Below, piece after piece: positions 63,724-64,000 of a stretch of DNA of 64,000 nt (the stretch's first letter is position 1; each line of letters begins with the position of its first letter). The stretch lies in assembly GCA_022841905.1 (NCBI GenBank), contig JALHQO010000002.1:186001-250000 (forward strand). Direction: 5' to 3'. The position numbers were made by a program, and so were the translations under genes. The stretch is from Hyphomonadaceae bacterium (GTDB taxonomy: Bacteria; Pseudomonadota; Alphaproteobacteria; Caulobacterales; Aquidulcibacteraceae). The notes beneath the pieces were generated by a model. The model was given only the letters and a program-made list of their open reading frames with translations, had not been told where the DNA came from and did not search any database.

Positions 63724-64000
<277 letters not shown>

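Overview
The window is a GC-rich stretch (AT-rich sequence confined to a few intergenic spots) of an alphaproteobacterial chromosome. Gene content and order point to the Caulobacterales/Hyphomonadaceae-Maricaulaceae side of the class: the order coaBC-ubiB-ubiE / mutM / enoyl-CoA hydratase / rpsT / dnaA, a fabA-fabB pair, a large coiled-coil protein with a PodJ-like N-terminus, and many Caulobacterales-type small proteins. No phage, plasmid, insertion sequence with transposase, CRISPR array or recognisable defence island was seen. This is mostly core chromosome. What is unusual lies in the small palindromic repeats and in the regulatory DNA.

Layout. 1-2.4 kb: a leftward, overlapping operon proX - thioredoxin/TPR - LON-domain - Trm112 - DUF971. 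2.4-8 kb: single genes (DUF6065-like, tRNA-Gly(GCC), tesB, a hypothetical gene carrying an in-frame palindromic repeat, the PodJ-like coiled-coil gene). 8.2-13 kb: the prkA - yeaH - spoVR stress module. 13-20.4 kb: a frameshifted secreted-protein gene, a PIF1/RecD-like helicase, a cytochrome c lipoprotein, an aldehyde dehydrogenase, trmB (also with an in-frame repeat) and membrane proteins. 20.4-30.9 kb: the transcription/translation operon rimP-nusA-ylxR-infB-lipoprotein-rbfA-truB-rpsO-pnp, headed by a promoter and a terminator-containing leader that resembles the alphaproteobacterial rimP leader. 31-36 kb: a Crp/Fnr regulator, fabI with a methyltransferase gene, fabB and fabA. 36-49 kb: a 2-hydroxyacid dehydrogenase, a probably Zur-controlled zinc-uptake pair (DUF2946-like plus ZnuD-like receptor), an alpha-glucosidase, PhoD, hydrolases, a MoeB/ThiF protein, dut, and an SRPBCC/ArsR pair with an 18-bp perfect operator-like palindrome in its promoter. 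49-55.7 kb: coaBC-ubiB-ubiE, mutM, enoyl-CoA hydratase, rpsT. 56-64 kb: dnaA, dnaN, a phosphodiesterase, recF, a CYP153-type P450, two exoD paralogues and the start of gyrB.

How parts work together. The rimP-to-pnp block makes transcription, ribosome-maturation and RNA-decay factors. The fab genes make and reduce unsaturated fatty-acid intermediates. dnaA/dnaN/recF/gyrB form the classical replication cluster, here split by a phosphodiesterase gene and by the P450 and exoD genes. At least four families of short hairpin/palindromic repeats are dispersed through the window. Two copies sit in frame inside genes (a hypothetical gene and trmB). One lies directly against recF and provides its Shine-Dalgarno sequence inside a perfect hairpin.

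Limits. All calls come from reading sequence and translated proteins by eye. No database search or folding was run. Family names are recognition from motifs, and promoter and operator calls are pattern matches.
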